Shown: positions 14,001 through 29,300 of the stretch, piece by piece | Layout: every line of letters starts with the position of its first letter | How positions within the stretch are numbered: position 1 is the stretch's first letter | From: Rhynochetos jubatus | Lineage: Eukaryota > Chordata > Aves > Eurypygiformes > Rhynochetidae | Length of the DNA stretch: 64,000 bases | Direction: 5' to 3' | Assembly (NCBI GenBank): GCA_027574665.1 | Contig: CM050654.1 | Span: 28,725,722 to 28,789,721, forward strand | Position numbers and translations under genes: made by a program | The notes under the pieces: generated by a model | Told to the model about the DNA's origin: nothing | The model's database searches: none | The model's input: the letters and a program-made list of their open reading frames with translations, nothing else

Positions 14001-15450
14001 AAAAAATACTGTATTTTCTTTATCTCCTGCACTCCCACTCAGCTTCACTTCAAACCTGTCCCTCTGTGTTTCAACTCCTTTTCGTCTTCCTCATTCCCCT
14101 CTCCCATTTTCTCTGTTTAGCCTAATTCCTCCAGGTACCTTCACACGAACAAGCCCCTGCATGGCCTTAACAGACAGGCCTATGACACTGATCCATCTCC
14201 TGCCACATCCTGACTCTGTGCTGGGACCAGAAACCCACTGGTGGCCTGGATTCAGCTGCAAGCGAACAGTGACCATGGGCAAGCCACAGTGAGCTCCAGC
14301 CTGACCCTGCCTGGGCCAGAGCAGCAGGTCCTGCTCAGCAGATGTCTGGACTTACGTCACAGGTATAGCCAGTAAGAATCATGGCAATAAGGTGAGGTTA
14401 CCAATTGTTGCCCTCACGCTGCTCATTCAGCTCCTGTGTGTTCATTCTGACATTCTTTCACCGGTACCACCTTGCCCATCCCCACGGGAAGGCCATCTCC
14501 TGCAGTGGCTCAGTACAGTGTTCAGGACAATGGTCTTTCATTCTTAGTCAGTTCTTCTGCATAAGTCTAAAAATAGTTAGTGAGAGCAACTAGTAGCAAG
14601 TGCTGAACTAATGGATCAATAAACAGAAGACAAACCAGATCGTGTCATTCCAGTTCCTGGGAAAATGCCATGGGGTATTAAAGGACTGCATGTGATTAAG
14701 GCCAACACTCCTCCATGGCTCTTGAAGGTTTGAGGAAGACAACTAGTGACATTTGCAGCTGCCGTGTATGCACCTAGCAACACAGACCAGTCTCTCATTG
14801 TCCTGCTGAGGTCTCACCTGTGTTATCTTACGAGCTCACCGGTTGAGATGGCCTGGTTTTAGATCACCACATACCACACGGACTGCAGGAAAGCATGGAA
14901 GAGGTGAGCTTGTTAGATCATATGCTTTTCTTCAGAGCTTTCTTACTAAAGTGTTTTATAATGGATGTGAAAGGGCTACAGGGTAAGGAGAGACTACTGA
15001 ACTAATGCACCTTAAAAACTACTGTAAAGTGAGGGAAGTAGTTTATCATAGCAGGTTTTGTTAAATGCTATTTAAGTTTTCATAGAGAAAAGCAATTTTA
15101 GAGCCTAGAAATAATGTAGCAAAGGACAGAGGGGAATAGTTGAAGCATCAAAGACTATGAATGGTGCATCAAACCGTAAACCAATCATTTCACCACAAGC
15201 AAGCTTATTATTCAACTATTATTCATGGAAATGTTGAAGTGAGACAACAACTTTTACAGAACTGTAAAAACTACATTAGAGCAACTGCCCCAGGAAAGAC
15301 TGACAGGAAGAAACACTTCGCAGCTCATTCACTCATTGTTTTACAGGAATAAAGAAGGCCAGATCTAGCAACTGGTATAAATGCATCCAGCGAAAGCAGG
15401 GTAGTCATGCTGATGTGCACTGACTGAGCATCAGGCTGTTCACAGGAGGA

Positions 15451-15531
15451 CAGAATGGTTGAGGCCGGAGGGGACCGATGGAGACCATCTAGTCCAATCC
15501 CCCACTTCAAGCTGTTCTGAAACAGAGTCAG
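15451..15531 (-). mobile_element. CR1 LINE 3'-tail fragment
   Basis: About 80 bp reading CAGAATGGTTGAGGCCGGAG, then GACCATCTAGTCCAATCCCC. This is the reverse complement of the 3' end of avian CR1 retroposons, which are nearly always truncated at the 5' end. The copy is diverged after position 15500. Because the CR1 3' end is on the left, the element is on the minus strand. Confidence 0.85.
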
Positions 15532-18500
15532 GTTGTAAGAATTCCTTAGACAAACTCTGTGTCTGTCACTGGGGCAGGTAAAAGTACCCTGTGCAGGTAT
15601 GCAGCAACTGAAGTAAAGCCCTGCAGGATCTATTTTTAAAGGGGGTAGAAAAAAGAAAATTAATTGGGTATTTGATCCATTTATTCTTGAAAGATCCATT
15701 GTGACAGTTCAAGCTCTTGGGACAGAGCAGAGACAAAGACTAACAGAGGGACCCTACCTGCAGGACTTTGTACCTTGTGCACTCAGTGTGGTGCAGTGGT
15801 AGAGCTGTACAGCAAAGCCCCCAGGCTCTCACCTGCCTACCAGCCTGAGCCCTGCATCAAGAGAACCCACAAAACCCCAGGTCTACAGCCTGGCCTAGTG
15901 GTAGCCTGGAAGCCAGAGCATATCTCAGAGCAGGTTGCTCAAGTTTATGGACACAAGTCAACTGGAGTAAAGTCAAGTAGAATTAATACAAGGTTTAATC
16001 CAGTCCTTGCAGGAACCCATGGAAGGTTTGCTGGATCATACCCGCAGCAAAATGCAATTTGACAGACTAGAAAATAGATAAAATGGGGACATTTGGGACA
16101 TTTAATAGGGGACTGGATGAGTTACAGAAAAACATGCTGTGGAAAGCAATCTTTGGTTGGTCCTTTGGGAAAAACTACATAGACTAATAACAGTTCTTCT
16201 CCCCTCCCTTTATTGTGAAAAGCTTCTGAGTAAAAATGGAATTACCTTACTCAACAAAACTGTTTCCTGTATATGCAGTTTTAACTACCAGCATTAATAA
16301 TGAGAAAAGTAACCTTATTATTACTTTTTTTCCCTCCTGCTCACACTGCACCACTACAGTCACTAGTGACTGAAATGGACTGTCTTCTGCTTTGACAACC
16401 CTCCACAAAAGACAGATTAATTTCTTTCCTATTGTACTTGTGATGGCAGCTTCTAGGAATAATAAAAACTAGAATTGGGTATAGAGAATCTTTATTAGTA
16501 ACATCGATTCATGAAGCAATGAGAACACACCTTGTCTTTCAGCTCCCAGGTTAATACAGCACGGCTGACACTTAGAGAATAACATCTATTTACACGGAAC
16601 GAATCTGATCACAAAGTCATTGGGACAATGTCATTTCCACAGCGTGCCTTTCTGAAGTGTAACCACTAACTGGTTTCTGTAAGTGGTGGATAATAACTAC
16701 TGAACTTTATGGCTTAGATTGATCTTGAAGAAATTAGAAAATATCATCAGTAAACATGCTGAATTTCTGAACTGGAATAAAAATAGAAAAACAGTCTTAA
16801 TAGAACATAAATTAGAAGGGATAATAACATATTACTAATCACTTTGAAGCTGCAATCCATAATTAAATGAATTGGGGGATTTTCTTAAAACTGATAATAG
16901 CACTCAACAGATATTATTGGGAGGGTGCTTCTGATTTGGAAAGAATCCTTTGGAAAAAGAGATGTGAACAACTCAAGTTCCCTGTAAAATTAATTGGACA
17001 AAGGAGCATCTTTGGTAAGTGGGAAATCCTGTATCATTCCCATGCAGCTTTATATAAAACACCAGAGGTTGGTTGTTTTGTTTGTTTTTAAAAAGAGGGG
17101 AAAACCCCAGTATACTTAAATCTATGCCAAAGAGATGAAAACGTCCCCTTGCAGACCATGCAATGTATTTGCTGTACTCTGAGAGACAAGCTTTGTGAAC
17201 AACCAAAAAATGAAACCAACACCCAGAAAACAGTTTAGAGAATAATCCAAGAACATGGCTGAGTCTCAAACTAATTATGAGCCAGCAAGGCAGCCTGGAC
17301 AAGTACAGCAAAACCCATGCTCTTAGCCTCTCCTCCCGCTCTTCTGTCACTCCCCTACTGAACTGAAATCTCTCAGGGCCAGTTAAACTGCACTGTTTTA
17401 TTTTTTGCTTCCAAAACGTGTTAGTCGGCAAAAGACCACGCTCAGTTGTACTTACTATGATCATAACAACACTCACTGGAATGTCCAGCACAGCTGTGGG
17501 GAAAGTCCAGTTATAAGCACTTTATCAAAAAACCTCACCAAACTGCACCCCAGTATCTGGAAGAGGCTACAAGTGTTTACTGCAACTCATTAAACTTCTT
17601 TTTAGTCTGATGTGTTACAACACATTACAGAGCAACGGTGAATAAATAACTACTGATTTGACACTGTTTTCAACTCCTGAGCAATTCTGCTTTCCTCAGT
17701 GTTACAATTAATGCTAGCAGTTAATGCCTTAAGTGGTGGAATCAGAAACACAACTACAATAAACAAATGCCGTCAAGTTTCAACTTAAGGATATATCCAA
17801 ACTGCAGCATGAGGTTGGTTCAGCTGTCCCCATCTCAGGCTGCAATTACAGTTCTGTTGGCCAGAGCAACAGGGGCATCATTTGTCATCCTCAGGAAGGC
17901 TGGAGTGCTGTGAAATTGGGCACTTTGGAAAAATGCAGCTGTAGCAGAACATATGTATAAGCAAGACCATGAAATGAACTGGCTCCAAGCCAGCACATAA
18001 GGAGAAAAACAAGAGAATATAAACGGGAAAAAAAAATCATAGAATACTGTACTCAGAAGATGCTCCTACTGACATATCCTGACCAGCTTTAAAGGTCAGC
18101 ATGATGACAATCTGTCTTCTCTGTGGAACAGCTTAATCAATTTGCAGCTCTTTTTCCTTTACCCTGTTAGCAATGAGTTTACATCTTTCAAACAGATCTT
18201 CTATTTAGTTTCTGTTATTTAATCGGTCTCAGGTTCCTGTGTATCTCTCTCTGTGCAACAGCAGCAAACAGAAGGATATATACATGGGTGTGTAAATATA
18301 TGTTCATATACAGACAGTACTGGAGAGCATGTGAACTACTCAGCTGCGCTCCACAGCTCTACTGTCACTAACAGAGATCATTATTCAGCTGAAGGGACAG
18401 TTTTCTGCTCCTGGAGCAGAAGGAAGAACTCAGCTGTAGCCTTACCGCTGCAGTGAACGCTGGAATGGGCAGAGGCGAGTGACAACCATGCAACCACAAG

Positions 18501-21500
18501 AAGCCACCAGTCCTTCCTCGGTTTCCAAATGCTGAACAGAACTCTCATGGAGACACAGGCTCCTTCCCCCATCACGCACGCACACACACTAAGGAGTGGG
18601 GCTGGGCACTCAGCAGCTCTGGGAAACGTACCAGCATACACCCAGTACCCGAGTCAGCCACAGAGCTTAACAGCTTTCAGAGACTTGTCCTCTGGGCAAG
18701 ATCCGGGCATCTTATCCCTGTCCAGCAGAAGATGACCTGGCCTCATTCACCGACTTCTTGGCAGTACTGGAGCACAGCTCTTCACTCTTGAGAGAATTCC
18801 ATCTGCCACATCACTTGCAAAGATCACATAGGCTGCCATCAGCATATCAAATAAGTTTTTTCTTTCTTCCCATGGAACACACAGTCAACAAGGTCACAGT
18901 CCTTACTATCAGAGTAATTAATCTTGTGTTCATTTCATCTGATTTTCAGCACTTAACTGAGATGGCTACTTCTATATGCGTTCTGTATTTAATGGCGAGA
19001 GAAAGAACCCCCTTCGGAGCCATTCAGTCAACCTATAAGCTTCGTGAAGAATCAAGATCTTTACGCACAACGTAACTTTCTACCACAGACCTTGAATCAC
19101 AGCCGACGAAACACAAACCTTTCTTGTGGGCTGCATCACAGATGCGAGTCAAAATCCCACAAGATGTATCGCATACATCACCACCTTTCCTGCCAACAGT
19201 AAGGCTCCTTAACTGACTGCACCTTCCTCAAGACAAGTATAACCTACTACAAATCCTGTCTACTACTGGTTTAGAGAGATGTAGGCACTGGCCCCATGTA
19301 GTGACGATGCTTGGGTGGGCAAGGTATATATGTCATTAGAGTTCTCCAACAGCTATGCAAAAAGTAACTGGGCTCCATCACTTCCATTCAACTGTCTCTA
19401 GCATTTGCCTGGTTTCTCTTGAAGACACAGAGCCCGAAGGGGCCACAGGAAATGAAGTCATGGACAAGATCAGACCCAAGACTTGTATTTTAGAGCCAGT
19501 GCCAGATCAGACAAAATGGGAATGCCCGAGGGGCAACTATTAAATATATACGAGAGCACCTCCCTCCAACCTCATCTCTCTATGCATATGCCCGCATGCT
19601 TCCATAATGGAAGCTTTTCCACTTAGATTTACATTAAGGAATTAATAAATATAAGTTACACATTTATGGCTGTAATACAGTCCTACAGATTATGCTTTTT
19701 CTCACGTCTGAAGAGCAGAACAAATGCAAGGGCAAACATTACTCTGATCTATGCTTCATTACAGAACAGACTGCAGAAACAATCAGCAATATGCAACCTC
19801 TTGTAAAGAAAAGTGACAACTTTCTCTCCTTCCCCTCCTGTCAGTATTGCTTTTTTTTCCTCTCCTCACCTGCTGACAAAGGACATTTGGCAATGTTGAC
19901 TCTGTGCTGTGTATTTCCTTCCACTCACATGCAACTGGCCAAGATAAGGTGCAGATGCCCAGAGATTCAGTTAAGATGGGCTGTATAATGCTGCAAATTC
20001 AGAGATCCAGAAAACTGATGTGCATAAAGGAAGCAATCCCCTCATACGGGAAGAAATGTATTTGTCTGAATTTGGGTTTCTTTTCTCTTCTGCATTGTGA
20101 GTAAATGTTTTAACTGTACAGCCTTACTTTTAAATAAAATACATAAATGACTCCCAAACAGCTGGCCTACTTAACACTACTATGTAAACATCTGTTCACA
20201 TTCATGCATGCAAATAAGTACATCAGCTAGCAAGTCTCTTAGGCTCAGATTAGTCTTTATCTAGTCTTCCCAGAAACCACTGGGGTGGAGGCCAACGACT
20301 GTATGAAAGGGGAGAAAAGGGAAGTTTTAAGCTTTTTTTTTTGGAGAATTGATCCTTGGAGAATAGATGGATGATAGAAAATTTAAAAAAACCTCAACTC
20401 CCATGCTTTCTATTTTTCAGTATGTTTGCTTTAATGGAAGTTTTCTTTGCTGTCTCTTTGTGGCTGTTTCCTACCTCATCACGTATGTTAGCAGCCTGTT
20501 ACATAAATGGACATTGTGTCAAATTTTTATTTCCCTTTATTCAAACCATCTTTTGAAAGTTCCAGAGAACCCAGGCCTGCTCCTGCTGAACTAAATGGAT
20601 TCTTGACGTTGACGTGACTGGAAACGGGATTAGGCCAGTTGCACGTCTCATTAGATACGTGATTCTACAGCACCCTCTAAAATTCTGCTGAACTCTTCCT
20701 TTCAAGCAAATAAAGCAGGTAAACTCAAAGGCCATGAAATGTCACTATTACATTCAGACACTTAAACTGAGGTACCTGATGAATTAGCCATCTTCTTGCC
20801 AGGCGTCTTAGAAAACTGCAGCCCTCGAGGGATCTCCCCTGGCCATTACCACTTATTGCAAAGTCAAAGAGAGAAAGCTAAGGTTATTGTTTTGCCTGTG
20901 GAATCAAAATATGCTGAGAGAGCACGTTATTCCCCAGACTTAGAGGTTTATTGCATTTCTAATTCACACCTAAGGTCACCATATGTCAAGTGAGTGTGCA
21001 TTCTGCTACCATGGCTACTATCATCATTTTAACTCTAATGCTAAACAGTCCCAGACTGGAACAATACTGCCTTAGAAACAGCCTAATTTAGCGCCTGGAG
21101 CAGAAGACTGGTTTTCTGATTAAAGATGCGAACTTGAATGTTTTGGTTTCATCTTTTAGTTTCTAAGGCTCTCCAAAATCATGGAAGTTAGTCCATTGGT
21201 CTGGACCTTTGTTTTCATACCAGAAAGCCAAAGAACTAAAAGCCCTGCATGAACAAACCAAGGCTAGTACCACAACAACTGTGTCTTCTCTACTGAGAAA
21301 GGTTAATAAAAGAATCAATCTTTGATCAAATTTCATTCAGCACTGAAAACTACAAGATGAGGTCTGAAGTCAGTTTCTTGAGACCTGATAAGATTATGCC
21401 ACGATGAAGATGCTTTCCTCAGCATAATGCACTGATGTGAATGTGACCACACAATTGTCATTTCTTGTCATTTAAGTAGTCTTACAGTTAAGCAGCCATA

Positions 21501-23303
21501 ATTGTCCTTTGGGTGTTATCTTAAACACATTAAAAAAGAAAGTGAATGCTTTCACCACATTATAGCTGGGACACTTTTTCAAAGCTAATTTCTATGTCTG
21601 TGAATTATTCATAATACACTTCAAACAAGCTCTTCTGGATAAGGTAATTGACCTTGTCTGCATGAAGCACCTACTGCCTTGCCTTGGGATAATTAAATCT
21701 ATGATGTGGTCCATTATTTAAAGGTAATGTCTTTTCATTAGGTTAGGCAATATATTATCACTCAACTAGTCAGCTAATTCTGCATTTAAGGCATTCAAGT
21801 TTTCACTGTTTTGTCATGTGTTACACTCATCATAGCAATATCTCACATTAAGCAGTGTGGTATAACGGTAAGACAGCATTCTCTTGATAAATGGAAGCAG
21901 GACTTTGAGGACTAAAATTTCAAGATTTACCTCTGTATTTGCAACCTCGGTTGTCTATGTCTGTTTTTTTCTGTGAATGAATGCAATAACATGTGCCTCT
22001 TCAGTCAAAATTAGTGTCAGGTCAAAGCAGGTACAACTAACGGGCCAGGTGACAGTAGCTGTACAAATTCACATACCGTTCAGTGGGAGCAGTCATGAAA
22101 GGTATGCTAACACACATGAATTGCGTTCCGTGATCTAAAGTAGCTCAGGTACTTTTACAGTTTTATTCTGCTGTGTAGAGAAATCCTTGGCCTGCCATCC
22201 AAGGATGTAATTAGCCATGCTAGCTCTTACACAGGCTACCTCTGAACCATTTCAGCCTTCCCTGTAACAGATTACTTGGACTCAATTCCCCACCACACAT
22301 TCCCTCAAAAGATGTTGCTCAGTGAAGACTAAAGTAACTGATTTTTTTGCCCACGGATCAAGTGAAAACTTCTGAGAGGAAAAGTTAAGCTGTTGAGCAC
22401 CAAACCCTCTCCTGTGCTCCAACTATTCTGAACCACTTCAGCAGAACAAAGCAGCTCTGAGTCTAGTTTAGTCAGTCACTGGCAAAGTCCTCCTGCACGG
22501 GTAAATTCTAGAGTGGCCCAGCGATCTGATGAAGCTCCTACATCACTCCCTTTTCTGGCTCGGAAAAAAGCCAGAGATGGTATTCCAACCTCCATTGCAC
22601 CACTTCAGTAACCAGGTTTAAAGATGCTCCTCCACCCCCCTCCACTTCAGTGGTGCAGGGTATACCTGTCTATTCTGTTACAGGAACACAGTATTGGCTT
22701 TTCAATCCATCAGTGCTTGAAGTGTTCAGACTCTGACTGCAAATACCACATGAACAAGCTATGGATGTACCTGCTAGCTTCTCTACATATCTGAACTGTT
22801 ACAAAGTTCCTGTGTTTTGCAGTTCGGTTTACAGAAAAGATAACGGAAGATGCAATAATTACGGAGTTAATCCACCATCTTACTTGACTAGGTCAGTATA
22901 AATATATTGAATCAAAAAAACCTGATCCTGCATATCTTTGAGCTTTGTATTTTTTTTACTTTATTCACTTGATATTGTAGCTTCTCTTAAGCTGTCCATT
23001 AACTGAATGCTATGATTATGTTAACTAGTCAAAGCTTTTTAATAGTGTTATACAAACACAGTTCAGCCTATGAAATGTTTATCTTGATTAGATACTATTT
23101 GAGTATTCACAAAATTATGAAGCGTTGTTTTACAGCAGAAATAAGACAAGGGCATCAAAAAGGCTTCAAGGTGTTACACTGCATATTTACTCTGAAGACC
23201 TTCCACTGAATTCCTATTTGCATGAATATTCAGGAACAATCTGTTCATGCCTCAGAACATTTCTCAAACACAAAGATCTCAGTATTGTGGACCAGAAGAA
23301 TAC

Positions 23304-23319
23304 AAAAAAAAAAAAAAAA
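23304..23319 (+). repeat. A16 homopolymer
   Basis: Sixteen consecutive A. No recognisable retroposon lies immediately upstream. Confidence 0.9.
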
Positions 23320-26300
23320 GGATTATGAAAATTATCAAAGTGAAATTGAAATTCCAGTAGGATAGGAAAGAAATAGATGCTATTTATCATTTTCCATCAG
23401 CTAAAACAAACTAGCCAAGGCAAGTATTGTTCTAAGCAAGATTACCTGCAACTAGCCTGTCTGCTGAATCATATTTCATAACGGTCGACTGCCTTCCATT
23501 GTGTGACCACAGTTGTGTACTATACATCGATAGCTCCTGTCACTGTAATATGATTATGTTTACCCATTAGTTTCTGCTTTTGTGCCACAACCCAGCAACT
23601 ACAATATTACAATGGTTCTACCGGTCTGTTTCACTTTGTTCATTTACCTATTAATTTTGGCAATGGCATATTTCATGGAACATAAATTTCATCCTCTGAA
23701 AACATGACAACCTGTAGTACAATATGGTCAGACAGATTCCGTAGCATTGTACGGAAGTAAAATGAATTGTCCAGGGTGGCATTTTGGAAAGAACATACCT
23801 CCCTCTGGAGACATCAGTTGTATCTAAGGTGATTACTTCAGCAGTAATAGGATGTAATTATTCACTCAATAAAATTCTGCCTCTATTAAGTAGGTACTTC
23901 TAATGTTCTGCAGACTGACTGGTGGCCCTAGCCCGTCTCACAGAGGCAGTAAACAAAAGGCAACACAACCTCTTTGTCTGAATCCAGAACATAAATGTGC
24001 ACTGGGAAGGAAGTGACCTAGAAAGCTGGCACTGCTTTGAACCTGGAGGATCTAAGAGACAAGAGCCCGGAACAGAACCTGAAAAATGCTCATTGCCAGG
24101 AAGACCTTCCCTAGTTCAGTGAGAGAGATTAAAACAGTACAAATAGACCAAATTAACTTTTCACAGCCAGAGAAAAAGCCACAGGGAGCTGAAACAGAGC
24201 CTACTTCAGGAGGAGACGACTTGTCCCAGAATCCCACCCACTGCTGTTATGTTAGCATTCAGTCCTGAGGATCTCTGAGGCCCCTAAACTTCTGCCACAC
24301 ACCACAACAGTTTCTTCTGGATAAGATCTGAGAGCTTGAAATGACGGTGACAATGGAAGGTAAACAAATGTTAATGTGCACAAAGCCTTTAGCTCAATGG
24401 GGCCTGACAATGAACCATCTATCCCAAGAAGTTAATTAGTCAACCTTCACTCTTCTTCTCCTCCTAATCCATCTGGCACATATCTACAGAAATATGCAAA
24501 ACACATACTTTCCCAAAAAGGGAACAGTCTATTGAAATCAACTGATAATTTTATGGACTGTACTGACCATTTGAATCAGCAGTAAAAGTTAGCATTTACA
24601 ATAAACTTATGTCATAGATGTTACTCTTTCTTCAGAACCACTTTTCAGATCTCTGCTCATGTTTTAAAACATCCCATCATAGGCTTGGACTCATCAGTAA
24701 AACAAACCTGTCGGACCTGAATTGAGAAAAAGAACAGCCAGGAATCATTATCAGCTTTTCTTTCCTACCAACAAATGCCACTACCAACATTTTGATCGCA
24801 GTGAATGAGACAGCCTGAACAAAATTAAGACTAGAAACTGGTTATCGATTGCAGACTAACCTACTGGGAGCACTTTTCATGCACTATTAATGTTAATATA
24901 TTGGAATCGCTACATGTTGTAACTTAGATATGTCATTTTAGACTTTGTTGGAAAACCAAAGATATAGGGTAAGGGGGACATGGAAATAAGCATCCTCGAT
25001 AAAGAAACAGGCAGCACATGAAACAGGCAGGCATTGAATCTAGCACAGCAGCATGTGTCCAAAGGTCTATGAAAGACTGATGGATACTGATGAAGTTCAG
25101 TTGAGTTTAGGATGCACATTTGGTTTAAATTTTTGTTCCTATACTGAAGAGGAGACAGACATTTGTGTATTTGGCTTGGTGAGAAAATACATGCATTTGC
25201 ATCTCATTTTAGCTCAAATTAGGATTTCCTTCTAGTACTAGGACACTTGGGAGTCAGCAGAAACTGTATAGCACTCTCTTGACCAAACTGATTCTAGTGG
25301 GCGCAGATAAGAATCTCATCCTGGTTTTCTAAGCAAATGAGACATATTTGAACATGCTACGTGAATGTTTGTGCACACGGGTGTCCTTCGTTCAAACGTC
25401 TCACGGTTCACTGTATGTGTCTTACACTCTGAGTGCAAGACTTCAGAGGTGATCCATCTTGGAGAAAACACTCTTCTTACAGTTATTTTTTGTGGTTGCA
25501 CAAACTTGACATTTGGTTTTAGTGTGGTGCTATCAAATAGATCTAACGGCCCATACCAGATTCAGGCAAAATTGTCATCAGCGGCAGCCTGATGCCTTAA
25601 TTTTCTTCTCCACTAAATGAGGTAAGAAAACTACCTTTAGAGGAGGATTGCACAGATTAATTGGGTAACCTTTCTAAATGCTAATGTTTAAAAATAAAAA
25701 ATTCTTATGGGACTTTTGAATTCTGCTCTTGAGTGCAGAGGAAGAAGGCTCCTGATGTTGCTTTGAGTCCTGGGCAGCTCAGGCAGGAACACACCCCTTG
25801 GCTAAACCAGTTCCCATTAAAGCCTGAGCCTTCCTCCTATCAAAGGGGCTTGGAACAATTTCAGACTCAAAAGCTTTTTCATTTTTGTTCTCAATCTTTC
25901 TGGCCCAGCAGGTATGAAAAAAAAAAAAAGCTTCTCTAAAGAAAGTTTTAAAAGGGTTGTTTTCTTTCAGGTCACCACATCTTTCTAGCTACTTGTCAAG
26001 TCCCCATCAGATCTGATCTTCCCCCAAATCAGTCTGGGTTGGGGGAGGTAAATAATTTTCAACTGCTTTCAGATGCTTCTTGGGAGGGGATGAAGTACAC
26101 AACTTTTTTCCCCGAAGGTCTGGAGACGTTTTCTCTAAGCATGCTTGCTTACCCTCTACATTTTGGGTTTTTTTAACAAAAGACAGTAACAGACACTTAG
26201 AAGAGCTACTTTTATGCTCCCCTTAACATCAGATGGTTCATGCAAGCAAAAAATTGAACTAAATACTCTTAGGGAAGGCTCTTGTTCTGTTGCTGTTTGA

Positions 26301-29300
26301 ACATGAAGCACAAAGTAATCTGAAAATACAGCCTTCAGCTCATCCTCATTGTTTCTTTTCCCCGTCTCTGCCTTCACACTTTCAAAAATAGAAAATACAT
26401 TTCCCATAGGCTATCCTCACACTGTAAAGGGGGTAAAATTCTTGGACTTAATATTTACAAGCAATGAATATAAGTCTAACCAATCTATACAGAGTAAAAA
26501 CTCGAGTCCTTTTTCCATAGGTTTACATTTTCTTTTCTCTTAATTACATTATATAACTAAATTATGCCATTGTTCATTATGTGTATAGTCTCTTAAGACC
26601 TCTGTCTTCTTGGATAGCTCAGACCAATTAAAGCAAAATCAAAACATATGGGATCTGTCCCACTCACTCCATCTCACCTCATTTTCAGCAAATGCTTTGC
26701 TTTGCACATACTTTCTTCCCCCAGATCTAAACCAGGAGTCAAGCGAACCCAGAACACATAAAAATGAGAGGTTACAGCCCTAAATTCTTTGCTGTCCTCA
26801 AAGGTAATGTGAACAGAACTGTAAATTATTATTACTTCACTCATTCAGCACCTTGGTAGAACTGGTCAGCTGAGAACTCATCCACCGCTACGATTTACAT
26901 CTTCTATTCTCCAGAGTCAGAAAACATGACTCTCTGCACTGGCCCACATTTGATGAAGAAATTAGTTTAATGTCAGTAAGACAGTTGAAGTCTAATGGAG
27001 CCCAAGATGCTCAAAGTAGGACAGCCGAATGAAGCCGACAAATGGAAGTGTGATGAGAACACGCTCCCTGCTGTGGCTCTAATGAGGGAGAAGGCACACT
27101 TTTCTGCTCAGGCAGCAGTACTGCGTGCTTTCTTGAATGGTGGACAGGTTGCTGTCATAGCTAATGACCCATTAATATAGCAAGCCATGGATTAGCTGTT
27201 CATTTCTAATTGCCATTATTTATTTATTGCTAACAATATGCTGAGTCTTGCAAATTAAAAAAGATAACCACTGCTCATGTTCAATGGAATGCTGGCTGGG
27301 ACAGCCCGAAAAAATGTGTAATTCTTTCCTTCTTCAAGCTGTGTGCCTGATATGGTCTCCCAAGTCAGAGGTATCAATAGGACTTGTTTGGTTCTGGCAC
27401 ACGTCTCACAACTATCCATTCCCAAATTCCAATTATTCAGACTGCAGAATTCACTGAACTCAAGGTTTCTTAATTACTGAGCTATAACCACTTACACTAT
27501 CCCATAGGTTTCACGGGTTGGGCAAAAGATATCACCAACTTTATTCCAAACCGGAAGTTCTTTGGGAACAGTAGCCCCACCCTAACAGACTGCAGATGTT
27601 AAGCAAATATCTTACATCAGTTCACAGCACTGTCTTCCTTACAGCACCACCAATAACAGTTTACATAATGAATTCCAGATTCCAGGCTCAGAATCTGTTG
27701 TCTACACTTCCATTTCATGTACCTGTGCTTTGTGTCTTCATTAATACCCCTGGTACAAGCTTCCTGCATATTGGAAGAGCTACTTTCCATGTCAGTAAAA
27801 CACAGTAGGTCTATTCAGTTTGGACGGACAATTTTTTTTTCTAGGTAAACTGTAAAAGGTCTCTTAAAAAAAATAAATAATAGAAGTGAAATTCCTGAAT
27901 TCTTTCTTAAGAGTTAAAAAAAAAAAAAATTCAAGAGAGGAAAAAACCCAACAGAAATATTCAGTGACAGCAGAAACATGAAGGACATATTCCACGGAAG
28001 CAAACAGGACTTACCCATACAAGTTCCTTCCTCCCTACTCCATCAGTCCCCACCTCACGAACTGCTTTTAAATTCACCTGACATACTGTGTCTAAAGCAA
28101 ACACAGATAATGGTGCTCCAGTATTCACGGGAGTAGTCCCAAGAGAGTTGTGCCCTTCTGGTGTCACTCCAGAAGTACGCCAGGTAGCATTAAGCCTGTC
28201 TTCTGCTGCCGCTGGGTTCAAGGAGGGAGCGTGCTGTCCTCCCACTGCGTCAGAAGCCACCCAGCGTATGACTGAGCAAGGATTTCTTCCTGTCTTTCCC
28301 ATCACTTGGCCTCTTGGCTACACTGCGATCTTAGAGCAGCCCAACGGGACTGTAAGTAATGCAAGCAGCTGCCATTCCTTCCTTAGCACGCTTTACCTCA
28401 CCATCTGTCAGGATGGTGAAGGAAGTAAAGGGTCAGAAACTGGGATAACGGTATTACCATTACCCACAGGGGCACGCAGCCTAGATGCCAAGCTACCTCA
28501 CCCATGTAACAGTCTTTTTATTCTGCTTAGGCCACCTGCATTTTAATCAGCCACACACTACTAACAATATAGCATCTTTTAGAACAGCCTCTAAAACTCT
28601 CCCTAAAAATAAGGGGGCATTTTGCATTTCTATGGTGAACTCTGTTCAGAAGTCTCTAAATAAAGCACAAAGCTACCTAAAATTGTGCTTGTGAGACAAG
28701 CTGTCAATGCTGCCCCTCTGGAGGGGAGAGACAAGGTATGGTGGTGGAAACATAGATGGCCAGCCAATCATTCTCAAGGAGGGGTTCCTAATTACCCAAG
28801 AATAATTACAACACACAATCTACACCTGCCACCTATCCACCACTACCTTCAATATGAACCACTTTTTGAGGGCAGACTGCCCTGATCTACTTCATTTTGT
28901 GCAATGACAAGCAGTCTCTTGGTAATGCAATAACAATTTAAAGTACCTGGAATGATAAAATGGAAATTATATCTGAAAGGCATAACATAATAGTGAGCCA
29001 GTGGTAAATAACTGCTTGTTATGGGTCATTTTATATCACCTTGTGGTGTATCTGTGTAAAAAACTTCATCAGAACCCAGGTTTCACACTCCTTTCTCCAT
29101 GAAGATTTATACTGCTCTGAACTGTATCAAGATCTACACTGCTGCCATTATATGAAACCTTGGTGCAAACCACACCTCAAACACTGTGGGTCGCTTCCGG
29201 TGAAAAAAAAATACCAGAGTTAGTGAAGGTTCAAAAAGAGCAACTAAAAGGACTATAAAAATGCTGGATGAGTGTAGAACTGTGATTCACCGCATCCTGC

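Noticed and set aside
15775..15830. GTGTGGTGCAGTGGTAGAGC looks like a tRNA A-box (tRNA gene or tRNA-derived SINE)
   Set aside because: No B-box (GGTTCGANNCC type) follows at the right distance and no cloverleaf can be drawn.
15925..15945. GAGCAGGTTGCTCAAG, a word found in CR1 tails
   Set aside because: It is only 16 bases with no CR1 similarity on either side and about 400 bp from the CR1 tail at 15451; treated as coincidence.
16973..17491. 172-codon minus-strand open frame
   Set aside because: It lies deep in an intron with no recognisable domain, no supporting splice borders and ordinary AT-rich composition; a frame of this length is credible by chance when six frames of 64 kb are read.
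21850..21960. Possible 5' half of a MIR element (GCAGTGTGGTATAACGGTAAG)
   Set aside because: Only the first 30 bases resemble the tRNA-like head; the expected GGTTCGAATCC-like box and core do not follow convincingly.
28088..28546. 152-codon plus-strand open frame
   Set aside because: No family features, a counter-strand opening over the same bases (27961-28305), and opposite orientation to the only gene seen.
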